Below are positions 12,601 through 22,725 of a stretch of 64,000 bases of DNA, in pieces. Each line of letters begins with the position of its first letter. The first letter of the stretch is position 1. Source of the stretch: Gymnorhina tibicen (lineage: Eukaryota; Chordata; Aves; Passeriformes; Artamidae); the NCBI GenBank assembly GCA_013399875.1, contig VXAZ01007995.1, positions 3,389,486-3,453,485 of the forward strand, given 5' to 3'. A model generated the notes under the pieces. The model saw nothing but the letters and a program-made list of their open reading frames with translations. It searched no databases and had not been told where the DNA came from. The translations under genes were made by a program, and so were the position numbers.

Positions 12601-15600
12601 ACTAACACAGCTCTGGTTTGTTTTTTTGTTCCCATGAACATGATATGACTCAATGGAAACTACTCTGCGGGAAGTAGGCGGCCCATTCTGAATCCTGAGC
12701 TTCCAGAAATAAGATACTCTCTAAAGAATTTGGAAACAGCATACCTGTTGGAGGGATGAGCCCAGCTCAAGACCCTGAGCTGAAGAAACCCGGAATTTGG
12801 GAACAGTTGGAAAAAAAAAAAACAACCTGCCTCTGGTCTGGCCGTTGCAATTATGGTAGCACTGGACTGGACCCAAACCATGCATCTACGTAAGCTGTGT
12901 GTCAATATAACAGCATTCATGTTTACTTTGAAACAAAACAGAATAATCCTATAGTGGGAAATTGGTTTTTTCCTTCTTTCTGAGTATTTCTTAATGTTTG
13001 TACCAGCATTCCTTAAATCCCGTTTCAATTGCTACTTATAATCCTAAAGTGGTGCTTGAAATCTGTCTGTGAATTTCAGGGTGTGAAGCCAAGTCGAATC
13101 TCTTGTCTCCCCATCAGCTCTCCTGACAAGGATAAAGAAGGACAAAATGTTATACAGGCTTGTTGACGGAGGTGAAAGTTGGTGGCTGCCAAAGATGGTT
13201 TCTGGAAACAGTGCAAACCCTTCACTGAAACCTCACTGGCGTGCAAGACAATCTTTGCTTTTTACTAGTAGGCCCAAAACTAACATTTTCATAATAATTT
13301 TCCAGTATCAAAGTGATAGTTTTTATCCAAGACAGCTGAATACTACAGAACTGTGTAACAACAATTCAGTGCCAAACATATGCTATGTATATATTTTAAC
13401 ACCTTTGATAATAATAAAAAATGCATGTTCCTAGCAGTTTTCTCAACTTTCATTCAATAACAACATCCTCGAGTTGATGCTTTTTGTTTTCCTTTCATAT
13501 TATTACGAACCTGTGTTTAATTCTCAGTGCCAGTTTGGCTTTTTAACCTCTCTTTCTACATTCCACTAGTAATGTCTGATTAAGAAATTAGCCTTTCAAG
13601 TGCTATAAAAAATCCAAGAAATACAGTAACACAATACCATGGAAAACTGATATAATCTTTTCAAAACTATAAAAATTGGTCACCCAAAGGAACATCTGCA
13701 TGGTAAAAAATTTTAAACAAACTGGAAGGGAATCAGATAGCTCATAAAGAATCAAGCAGCTAGAAGAGCCATTGGTCGTTTACATATTTTGCTGTCATCC
13801 TGACTTGGAGAAGACTATCATTTTGAAGCACGTTTCTTCAGTTTTAGTTACCAGCATCTGGAACGAATTCCAGGATGGAACACTGAAAGTTTTTAAAAGG
13901 AAACTCAGCCTTACAATAATTATTCCTTAAATAATTAATATGGTGAAAGTGCCAGATGTAAAAATATGAACAAAATAAAGTAAAATACTCTCCCACGTAT
14001 CACTCAAATCCCTGACGTACATCTGTCTGTTTTCTCAGTTCATTAATACCTGTTGTAGTCTCAGATATTTTCTTTTATGTAGAAATTTCCACTTGCTTGT
14101 TATGTCTTCTGTCTTGCATTAGAGTTATTGCTTTACCTCTCAGGATAACTGTCTGTGTATATTGAGGGGCTGTGGGCCTACTGTAATACAGGCTTTTCTC
14201 CAGCAAGAGATAACAGGGTGTTCATCTTTTATCCAGCAGCACGGGAAACTTTTGGTTTGATGGATGTTCAAGAGGAACATCCTGCTGCTCTGAAAGCGTG
14301 GTTCTGTGGTGGCACCAGGGCTTTGCCAGTGCTGAGCTCCTCACTGGGTCTGGGTTTCACTCACAGACACGAGATAGGATGCAATGAGACCCAGGTGTTA
14401 GGGACTGCTGTGCTTGGGAGAGGACCAGGAACCCAAAGACCAGGCAATTCTGTCCTACCTTCACTCTCTGTTCACGCTTTCAGAGCAGCAGGATGAAGGC
14501 AGCAGAGGGAGGGCCAACATCACTGTAGATTAATACAAGATCATTCCATGGTCTGTTCTTTTCAGGATGATGATGCAAATCACAAGGCCAAAGTCAAATT
14601 CCCTCTTTGTAAGTGAATCCACTGGACGTGCAATGCAGTTCAGCAAAGAGTTATGAGCACTTAACTCATTCAGGAGCTACCAGTTCATTGAAAACTCCTG
14701 GAACACCTAACTAGATCCCACCAAAGCCCCAGGCATTCATTTGTTTCCACTAATGCCCTCCCTCCATCCCTCCGCAAAGAAGATGTCTCCTCAGAGCTCC
14801 ACTGAGAACTCTCAGCACCGCCAAGCGTTTTTGCAGATTAATGCTTTTCTGAATGTTACTAATTAGGGCAGGCGACTATATAATGAGATGCTTACAAAGT
14901 TTATTCATCACTAAAAATAAATGTTAAGCATCTGGCTTGCAGGCTATTCCCACGTGCCACTCAGGTCTGCGTGCTGTAGAGCCAGATGGAGCTGGAGGGA
15001 CACCAATCACAGCGCAGAGGGATAACATGTCTTAAAACCATGGTTAACTTAAATAAGCAAGTTGCCATCCCTCCATAAATCCCACATCTACCACCAGATG
15101 TGTGACAAGGCTATTGCTCAGGCCTTTCTAGTTTGGGCTCCCCTACTCCAGTGGGGCAGAGGAGAAAGTTGGTTGCCCACGGCCAGAGCCATCTCTCCCT
15201 TGTACAAAGCCCACTTGTCAGCAAAGCCACTCCGTTGGTGACCAGCTGAAAAGAAAGCCCTGATGAGTCACAAAGCAGAAAACCATCAAATGGGGCTATG
15301 CTAAGTAAACTCTCCTTCTGTCCCAGGCGGTGGTGGAAATGACTCATCTCCTTTACAAAGCTTGAGGGAGATTTTCTCTCTGCCATGTTGACCAAATGTT
15401 AAGTGTGTTTCTCAAGAGGGTTTTTGCAGTGAAACCATTGCTGATGTTTGTTTACAAGCCCCAGTTTAATTACTCAGCGTAGCAACAGATCTGAAGAAGG
15501 AGACTGTGTTTCCTGAAAGCGTTTTTTAGCCTGTGTACAGGCTGACAGAGAAGGTGGGATTGACAGGTGGACACTTTATTTTCTCTTTTTGTCCCTGAGC

Positions 15601-17770
15601 GATGCTGTGCGAGAAGCAGCACTTTTCTGGTGTCATGGGCTTCATGTTGACCGGGAAAGCAAGACCTGGGACATCCCAGGCTCTGGAGGAAGGGAGGTCA
15701 CTCCTCATCCAAGTGAAGAGAGAGGGAAGGGAAACTACCCAATCCAACATCAGCAGAGAGAAGGAAACAAGGTGGGTTTTCCCAGAGCTGGCTGAGCCAA
15801 ACCCTCTAGAAGAGAGGAATATTTAAACCGTATTACTGTCTTTTAATGGTGTTAAAGGCTGCTTTCAGATTAGAAGCCTTGTTTTGCTGAGCACTGCTGG
15901 GCACAAATACAGAAGCTGATTTCTTGTGCTCCAAGAGCCTGCCATCCAAGGAAGCAATGCACAAAGGGGGACCTGATTGAGATGACTTTAACTATGAAGG
16001 TAATTTTTTCCACACCTGAGGTTTGTTCCTAGAAAAGAGTACAAGATGATCAATTCATATTTGGACTTGGAGCACCCCGAAATTCTAAGCTTTTGGATTC
16101 AAGGGGGTTTTTTATTTGGTACCTTATATCGTTAAGGAGACCTAATCGGGTATGGTACTTCCAGGAATCACCAAGTACACTATGTAGATGAAACCATTAC
16201 CATAAGAAAAACAATCCTTTCCTCTGAAACAAGAAATCAACAAAGAAATCTGAGAGGTCTTTAAACCAGCAGTGAACCTTTTAGTTGCCTACTATTTGAA
16301 CACTGTTAAGTGTTGAGTTCCGACACACCTACCAGTTCCAAAACATGGAATGACTGGACAGACAGAATAAGATTTTCAACCTGTCTGACCCCCTGAAATA
16401 CAAAGCTTCTCAGAGAAACTGTGGCACAGAAGCAGCCCACAGTGCTCCAACCTTGGACAACAGCAAGTCCAACCACAAGACACAAAGCTGCAGGACATAT
16501 GACTCCCGAGGCCCCACTGCTCACTGAGCAGGCTGATACTACATGTTCCAGACTTCCTTTCCGTCTGCTGCCACCCCCTGCCCTCAGAACCCTTGATGTG
16601 GGGTGGAGCACATAGGAAGAGCTGCCCGAGGCTGTGGTGGATGTGATCCCAACACGCCTGGGGGGTGATAAGCAGAGGCACAGCAGAGTGTCAGGAAGGA
16701 TGGGTTTGTGGTTATGTGGTTCGCCCAAGGCCAAGAAACTCAGTCTCCACCACAACATTTTTGCTTTGTTGGAAGCAAGACCTTTCATGTGGCTGTAAGG
16801 CTCTGAGAGCAGCAGGCAGCTTGGTGCTGTGCTGGTGGGAGCTGGATAGCTGGGATCCATGAGGATCCAGACAGGCACATGGACAGAGGACAGTGACAAT
16901 TTGATCACTGTGTTAGAGTCAGATTAGACAAAAAAGGATGGATTATGGAAAGTTAGAGCAAAGCTGGAAAACATTTCGGGAGGTTTAGTAACAGCAGATC
17001 AAAGGTGTCCATCTCAGAAGGGAAAGGCACTTGAACACATTTTGGTTATGGACACCGGCTACATGGAATCACTGAAGACTCCTTTCCACATCATCCAGTG
17101 CAGGAAGAGAAGCCAAGGAAAACCAGACTTGGAAGGCAGAGAACAGCCCAGATCATGGGTCTTATGGGGTAAAGCATGTTCAGGTGGGAGGACACTTGCC
17201 AAACTAAACCCAGGTCTTCCTGCCACAGGGAGGTTGGGAGATTGGTTCAACCCATGCCTGAAGAGACAGGTGGAATTCTCATGGCCCATCTGACCAGAAA
17301 GGACCAAACTACTTTCATACACAGACCCAGGAACACAAGGAACTATCCATATACAGCCTCTATAATATTTCAGTCCATCTGGAATGAGCCTGAACACACA
17401 ACTGAAGAATCGGGTTGAGGGAGGTGAGCTATAGGATGCTGCCTTGGAGTGCTTGGCAGGATTAATCCATCCTGCCAAGGATGGATTCCGCAAGGTAAAA
17501 TCATGGTTGACAAAGTGGTGAGAGTAAATAAAACAGCTGATGCAAATGAGGACTGGCCAAATGAGAAGTCTATTAAGTAACAGACATAATGCACCCACTT
17601 GCACGTGTTCTACTTTCAGTATATTTCCTATATTCAGTATGCGTCTTATATTTCACCGTGCCAAATGACGCGTGCACATATCTCGTCAGAATAGAGTTAG
17701 GGTAGGAGTGCAGGCTCAGTAGCAACTCCTCATCAGTGCCTCAGGTGGGATGTTCCCAATTCTGGTTTAG
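9621..17770. other. Unique noncoding sequence, 8 kb
   Basis: I recognise no gene and no certain repeat. AT-rich stretches lie at 9900-10680 and 13260-13990, and the latter has a faint old-LINE look (see rejected items). Longer open frames at 16306-16908 (200 codons) and 17059-17604 (181 codons), both minus, have no family resemblance and sit among overlapping frames on the other strand. A pair of overlapping inverted repeats at 17455-17487 is listed separately. Confidence 0.5.
17455..17487. repeat. Two overlapping inverted repeats
   Basis: GGCAGGAT (17455-17462) pairs with ATCCTGCC (17469-17476) across a 6-base spacer. AATCCATCC (17464-17472) pairs with GGATGGATT (17479-17487) across another 6-base spacer. 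The two hairpins share bases and could not form together. TAATCC and GGATTA, the bicoid/OTX/PITX-type core, occur inside. The pairing is seen directly; function is unknown. Confidence 0.85.
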
Positions 17771-17853
17771 AAACATAGAATCATGGAATGGTTTGGATTG
17801 GAAGGGACCTCAAAGACTATTTAGCTCCAATCCCTCCAGCCATGGGCAAGAAA

Positions 17854-17877
17854 ACCTTCCACTAGACCTTCCACTAG
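17854..17877. repeat. 12-bp tandem duplication inside CR1
   Basis: ACCTTCCACTAG occurs twice in a row (17854-17865 and 17866-17877). The usual CR1 tail has one copy followed directly by a variable ACCAGG-like segment, so this is a local duplication in this copy or its source element. Confidence 0.85.
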
Positions 17878-17881
17878 GGCT

Positions 17882-18082
17882 GCTCACAGCCCCATCCAGC
17901 CTGGCCTTGGACACTTCCAGGGATGGGGCATCCACAACTTTTCTGGGCAACCTGTTCCAGTTTCTCAACGTCGTCACAGCAAAGAATTTCTTCCTAATAT
18001 CTAATCTAAACCCTCTTCCCTTTTTCAGCTTAAACCCATTACCCTTTGTTCTGTCACCACATACCCTTGTAAAAATTCCCAC
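17882..18082 (-). pseudogene. CR1 ORF2p C-terminal remnant
   Basis: Translation of the minus strand from 18082 gives about 67 residues that match the C-terminal end of CR1 ORF2p (endonuclease-reverse transcriptase). Visible pieces are GNGFKLKKGRGFRLDIRKKF, then FFAV, then LRNWNRLPRKVVDAPSLEV and KARLDGA. The whole N-terminal endonuclease domain and the reverse transcriptase core are absent, so nothing functional can be made. An extra residue pair in KKGRGFRL compared with the plus-strand copy at 20930 suggests a small in-frame insertion. After the ARLDG motif the frame runs on into the 3' noncoding tail. The match rests on the two copies in this window and on the known CR1 tail pattern. Confidence 0.88.
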
Positions 18083-18827
18083 TCCGACCCATCTCCAAAG
18101 CCGGGTTAAGCTAAATCATCTGAGAGCAGGCTTAGGACAGAAATGTATGTCCACATGGGTAACTGCTGCCTGATGCCAGCACTGGGGCCACTGCTCCACA
18201 GTTTTGGGACTAACTGGAAGAACTGACGTGAAGGAGAAAGCACATGATAATAGAGACATGGTGTCAGGATGGCACCACAGTGAGAAAGTCAAATTGCTCC
18301 CAGCAGAAATACTTTGTGGGTGGCATGAAAATATTCCTTCTGGCTTTTGTCCATTTTTATTGACAGAACCATCAGTTGCTATCACCTGGGAGTTTTTGTT
18401 CAGTTTGTTTAGCTATGATTAATGGTGCAAGTTTAAAAAGCTCTGAACCAATAAATACATAGTATTATTGGTTTGGTACAGAAAAAATATCTTTCCTGAC
18501 AGCACTAAAAGATTTTGCCCACTGCAGTTCCTGAAGCCCTGAAATACAGCTTTTGGGCTCTGGCTACGGGGGTGGTTTGATGCTTGACTCTTTCATTTAG
18601 TCCAAAGGAAAGCAATCTCTCAAAAGGAGTCAGGGTCTCGTGTCCAGTACCTAACAAATGGAAGGGGAATGAGGGAGAGACAGAGCACATTCCACAGCCT
18701 GGTGTGTTTAAGGAAAGGGGTATAGCTTTCACTCTCCCGCTGTTAGACAATAATGCGCTGACTGAAAATGTCAAGCTTCAGTTTAAACAAAATAAAAGAC
18801 TGGAGGGCCCAGGGCAGAGAATTTAAA

Positions 18828-18955
18828 CACATATTAATTAAGGCTGGTAATACCCTGACATTTGCTGGATTTTTAATAAACTGATTAATATTTCTCCTTC
18901 ATATTTCCATGACATGAAATCAGTGCAGCACAATTAATTTCAACAAGTTTTGGTC
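18828..18955. promoter_or_regulatory. Cluster of TAAT/ATTA homeodomain cores
   Basis: I count about nine TAAT or ATTA tetramers in about 125 bases, including ATTAATTAA at 18833-18841, GATTAATATT and AATTAATTTC. A random sequence of similar AT content would give about three. Such clusters are common in conserved developmental enhancers. No factor or target gene can be named from sequence alone, and AT richness alone could explain part of it. Confidence 0.3.
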
Positions 18956-20290
18956 AAAGGGTGCTGAAGGAAAATGAACGTGCAACGTCACAGATTTGAA
19001 TTAGAAGTACTCTCACTCTGAGTGAGTAATGTGGAAACCCATTGCCCTCCACATGAGAAAATTGCTGCTCAGGACCTTGAGAGGAATTTATTTACTTTCA
19101 GCAAGTGATTAACTTAAAGAGTAATAATTACACAAAAAGCAGAAGAAGACAGAAAGAATAAATTGTTACAGTGCCCTCAAGAATGGAAGAGAATGGAGTG
19201 AAAGATCCTCAAATGTGGAAGCACAACATTTACGCCTGTGTTAACATGAAGTCTCAGCTTTGTGTGTTCATAATTAAACAACATGGAAAAAGAATTTTGG
19301 GGAAGATGTTGAAGGTTCAGTTGTTATTGTAGCAAGGAGCACTAAAGTAACATCCCTTTACTAGGTTTTAACTCTTCAGTGGCACTTATGCCAGTGGTCC
19401 AGAAGTTACCAGTGCCCAACCAGAGCAGCAACAGTTCCACACAACTTGTCATTCAGTGTCATAGGTTGCTGTAAATGTTTCAAATCTCTCTGGGATAGCT
19501 CCTTCCTCCTTTGTTAACTACAACAATATTTCTTTACGTGATGAGAGGATTCAGTCATAGCCTGGGTCCCTGTTGTGCAAACTTTGGTTGAAACACCCAA
19601 GAAGCAGAGGTCTGGCCCAGGGCCATCTGGGAAGTTTAAGCATGAGTTACAGCTCGGGACAAAATGGCACAGCAATAACACAAGCTGCTCTGCTGGTAAA
19701 AATTGAGATACAGAGCACAACCCCAGTGCCTGAAGAAAAGCAATTGCGCTGGCGCTGACTCTTGCATCACTTAATGTGTTCTAACACACTTACTCAATCA
19801 CAGCCATCCTGGAAAAGTCACATGCACATGACCGTGCTCTCCTCCTGCTAGTAAGTGAAATTTGTGTGCATTGGGGGTCTTAGCTTTGCTTAAAGAAACC
19901 CTGGGGTGCAGTTATTGTAGAAAGAAATGGACTGAGAATGTACTTTCTGTAATAAAGAGAAATTTTTTTAGCATTTAAAATGTTAGTTCTCACACTAAAC
20001 ACATGGCATTCAAATCCTACGCATAAGAAAGTTCAAGCAGAGAACAGCTGGACGTCCTCTTTTCAGATTTTAGTGAAATTCTAGATTTTGAAAATAAAGT
20101 ATTCTCATTTCTCCACTATTTTTTTAAAACTATCAATCTACAAAATTTTGAAATAAAAACCTGAGAATCTTGAAATGTAAATAAACTGCAGACGAATAAA
20201 AGTGAAAGATATTTCAAATAAACATTAGAGGGGGATTTTTTCATTTGACTTCAAAGTGACAGAAAGTGGTTTTATATTAGGTTGTGGCTG

Positions 20291-20321
20291 TTGTTATTAT
20301 TATTCCCGTTATTATTATTAT
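20291..20321. repeat. Interrupted (TTA)n microsatellite
   Basis: Runs of TTA or ATT triplets are broken once by CCCG. The run is about 31 bases long and may be polymorphic. Confidence 0.85.
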
Positions 20322-20379
20322 GCTCTTGTTATTGCCAGTATTAATAAAATACTTGCATCCACTAAAGCATAAGAATGTC

Positions 20380-20555
20380 TATCAGACACCTCTGTGCTGG
20401 GTATTTTACTGATGTTTATTTGAAAGACTGTCCTTGCCTTAAAAAACTTCTAATTTACTGTTGCACCCCAGGGAACAGAGAAGAGAAAGAGTTGCCTAGC
20501 ACAGGAGCTGGATTATCCCAACGCCAGGAGATACATCAAACCCCAGTCCATCATC
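20380..20555 (+). mobile_element. Ancient MIR/CORE-SINE-like fossil
   Basis: The order of short motifs follows amniote MIR-type SINEs on the plus strand. CTCTGTGCTGGGTATTTTAC leads, then GACTGTCCTTGCCTTAAAAA resembles the 'cagtccctgccccaaagagctt' part. AGGGAACAGAGAAGAGAAAG and AGTTGCCTAGCAC then match the stretch around the conserved core where a cagag/ttgcc pair is typical, followed by AGGAGCTGGATTATCCCAAC, similar to the part before the tail. It is heavily diverged, so the alignment is by eye and the ends are approximate. Confidence 0.5.
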
Positions 20556-20902
20556 ATCAGGGGTAACACAGCAGACCTGAGGTGACCCAGGCGAGATCAA
20601 AATGCCACTGTGGCTTAGTGAGCACTAGAGCTGACCTGAAGAGCCTGCAGATTAAACAGATGCAGAAATGGCCGAGAGGAGAAGAAAAGAGACAGGAAAA
20701 TACTGATTCAGTCCTACAAATTAGGAGGTAAGAAACTTCAGCACTGGGTGAGCAGAGCATGGCATGATGGAAGAGTTTCCCAAGGTCATCCAGATACAGC
20801 AGCTCCCTGTTGTCCCATCCTGGTATTAAAACCACAAGGACATTATTTGCAGATAGCATGACACATGGCAGGGAGGGTGTCTGAGAAGTGCTTGCAGAGG
20901 CA

Positions 20903-21180
20903 GAGAGTGATGGGACAAGGAGGAATGGTTTCAGACTAAAAGGGGAGAGATTTAGATTTCATGCTGGGAAGAAATTCTTTGCTGAGAGGGTGGTGAGGCA
21001 CTGGCACAGGTTGCTCGGAGATATTGTGGGTACCACATTCCAGGAAGTGTTCGAAGGCAGACTGGATGAGATTTTTGAGCAACCAGATCAAGAGAGTGGC
21101 ATTCCTGCCCTTGGCAGGGGCTTTGGAATTATAATATTTAAGGTCCCTTCCAGCCCAAACTCTTCTGTGATTCTGTGATT
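20903..21180 (+). mobile_element. CR1 LINE, 3' fragment with ORF2 end
   Basis: A clear plus-strand CR1 tail. It enters at GAGAGTGATGGGACAAGGAG (20903-20922), passes through GAAATTCTTTGCTGAGAGGG and GTGGTGAGGCACTGGCACAG, and ends in AAGGTCCCTTCCAGCCCAAA and two perfect terminal octamers, TTCTGTGA at 21163-21170 and 21171-21178. It is 5'-truncated to under 300 bases. Substitutions against the minus-strand copy at 17771 show that the two are separate insertions. Confidence 0.94.
20906..21070 (+). pseudogene. CR1 ORF2p C-terminal remnant
   Basis: The plus-strand frame contains NGFRLKGERFRFHAGKKFFA, then ERVVRHWHRL, and later EVFEGRLDEIFEQP. These are the counterparts of the C-terminal motifs in the copy at 17882-18082. 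The endonuclease and reverse transcriptase domains are missing. The first methionine of the open frame, at 20888, is upstream of the CR1 match and is not a real start. The HAGKKF part has drifted from the usual LDIRKKF, so this copy is older or less constrained. Confidence 0.8.
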
Positions 21181-22451
21181 AATTAGCATGGCTCAGTGTG
21201 CTACCACCACCCCTCTAGGCCATGGTCACTGATTATATGGATGTTCTTACTGAAACTGGGACGTTTTACACCTATAAAAACTGCCTTCCTTGGGGTCTGT
21301 GCCAAGGCTTCCTACTACTAGAGCAGGCTGAGGGCTTTGGTACCTGCCCAGGTACCTAGACCCAAGCTCTGGTCCCAGCCCTTCCCTGGAAGCTGAGCTC
21401 CTTCCAGCAGAGGTTGATGGACAGGAGACCTGTTTGCTTTTACATCTCCAGCACTTCCCACTTGGCATTGAAATGTCACGGTATTGATTTAAATTGATAC
21501 ATCAGGCTGGGAGCTGCAGAACAAACCTGCTGCAGGATGCCTCTGGGGAAGGGTTTTCTGCAGCCCAAATCACTCCTAACTTCTGCCTAACTTCTTCCAG
21601 AGCTCCTCTGGAGGCTCTGGGGCTGCTGGTGGCTCCTTGTGCTGCCATAGGCGTCAGAGAATATCATCTCCCAGATGCTGGAGATCATGCTCATACCCTG
21701 GTATTTTTTGAAGCATACAAGGAAGAAGCTGAAGAAATTTTTGAATTTATGTAGTCGTGTTTCCCTTCTTACTCTGTAATCTCAGCTCTGCAGGTGACAA
21801 AAGAAGATGGTTCCTCCCTCCACAGACAAACAAGCATTCCTAGGGGAGAGCTTTTGTACAATCACACTCATCACTTAGGTTTCATCCAGCCCACATAAGC
21901 CCACAGAGGATGTGCGGAGAGATTCCTTCCAGCCTCTATTGGACATTACCAGTGTCAATCACGGCACACAGACTACAGCCCTCCTGTCTCCACTTCAAAT
22001 TAAGTCTTAAAATATGGGCTAAATATGACGGATTTGTAAACAGCTGCTTAGGGAAGGAAGTGCTGCAGGAGATTCATTACACTGTGGTCTGACAGCTGAT
22101 GCTGAAGTATTGCAAAACCCGTGGGGTTTCCAGAAGGAGCTTGGCATGAAATATGTGGTGAAGGAGCAGTACAGGCTGCAGAAGCCATGGCACCCCGGAC
22201 AGACAGATATGAAATAGAAACTACTGAGGATGGTGATGGCCGCAGAAAGAATAGGGACCTAGGAAATACCCAGCCCAGTTAGAAGAGATCTGGGATGTGG
22301 AATAGATAGGAATACTGGATCCCAACTAAGAGGAGTTCCACTCCTTTACTTCATTTCTAGGGCAGTCCTCCTTATAACTCATGCAACTCCAGAGATAAGC
22401 TCTTTGTGATGGATGTTGGTGATTTGGGCATTGGATTTATAGCTTGTTTTA
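21181..22451. other. Unique noncoding sequence
   Basis: No gene or repeat recognised directly after the CR1 end. The sequence is of mixed GC with short frames only. Confidence 0.5.
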
Positions 22452-22725
22452 CAGGACTGGGAGTCTGGAGACCTGCATTCTTGTCTCTTGACTCTGCTGT
22501 GGATTTTCTGGATAACCCTAGTGAGTTGTACAGACCCACCTTCCAAGCGTGGCAGCCTGGAGCTCAGTGCACAGACTCACAGCCAGCCCCAGAGCCGGTT
22601 GTAGGAATCCCTGCCACATCCTACAGGGCCTGCTTTGTAAATGCGGAAGCTGGCCCCAATTCTGCAAGCCTCCATTTCCTAAACTGTTGCTAACGGTGTT
22701 ATCCTTCCACAAGCTCCTTCCAGAG
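22452..22725 (-). mobile_element. Possible MIR fossil, interrupted, minus strand
   Basis: GGACTGGGAGTCTGGAGACC (22455-22474), then TGCATTCTTGTCTCTTGACT and CTGCTGTGGATTTTCTGGAT, follow the reverse-strand order of the MIR 3' part (ggagtcaggagacc, ggattc, gctctgcc). A second piece at about 22663-22725, with CCTCCATTTCCTAAACTGTT and GGTGTTATCCTTCC, resembles the tgcctcagtttcccc and aatggggataat region. About 130 bases between them do not fit, so either there is an internal insertion or one of the pieces is chance. Ends are approximate. Confidence 0.42.

Larger units (their letters stand above)
17771..18096 (-). mobile_element. CR1 LINE, 3' fragment with ORF2 end
   Basis: This is the best-preserved CR1 in the window, in reverse orientation. 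Read on the plus strand it starts at the terminal octamers (about 17771-17786), continues through GGAATGGTTTGGATTGGAAG, the GGGATGGGGCATCCACAACT block (17921-17940) and AAGAATTTCTTCCTAATATC (17982-18001), and ends near 18096 where the element is 5'-truncated. The minus-strand frame encodes the C-terminal end of the CR1 reverse transcriptase protein, listed as a pseudogene. A 12-base segment at 17854-17877 is duplicated in tandem compared with the usual avian sequence. Confidence 0.96.
18097..20374. other. Unique AT-rich sequence
   Basis: No gene recognised. 18830-18960 holds a cluster of TAAT/ATTA cores, listed as candidate regulatory DNA. 19930-20240 is strongly AT-rich. A TTA trinucleotide repeat follows at 20291-20321. 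Confidence 0.5.

Noticed and set aside
13840..13990. Possible old CR1/L3 remnant (CTGGAACGAATTCCAGGATG)
   Set aside because: A few words match LINE-tail style, but the rest is AT-rich and does not align by eye; a library search would decide.
16306..16908. 200-codon minus-strand open frame, longest in the window
   Set aside because: By a rough stop-codon estimate one such frame is possible by chance; residues match no family and overlapping frames exist on the other strand.
17059..17604. 181-codon minus-strand open frame
   Set aside because: No domain or signal recognised, and the plus strand also carries overlapping frames.
20757..20850. Second MIR-like piece (TTTCCCAAGGTCATCCAGAT)
   Set aside because: The core word fits MIR but the flanks do not extend the match; too short to call apart from the fossil at 20380.
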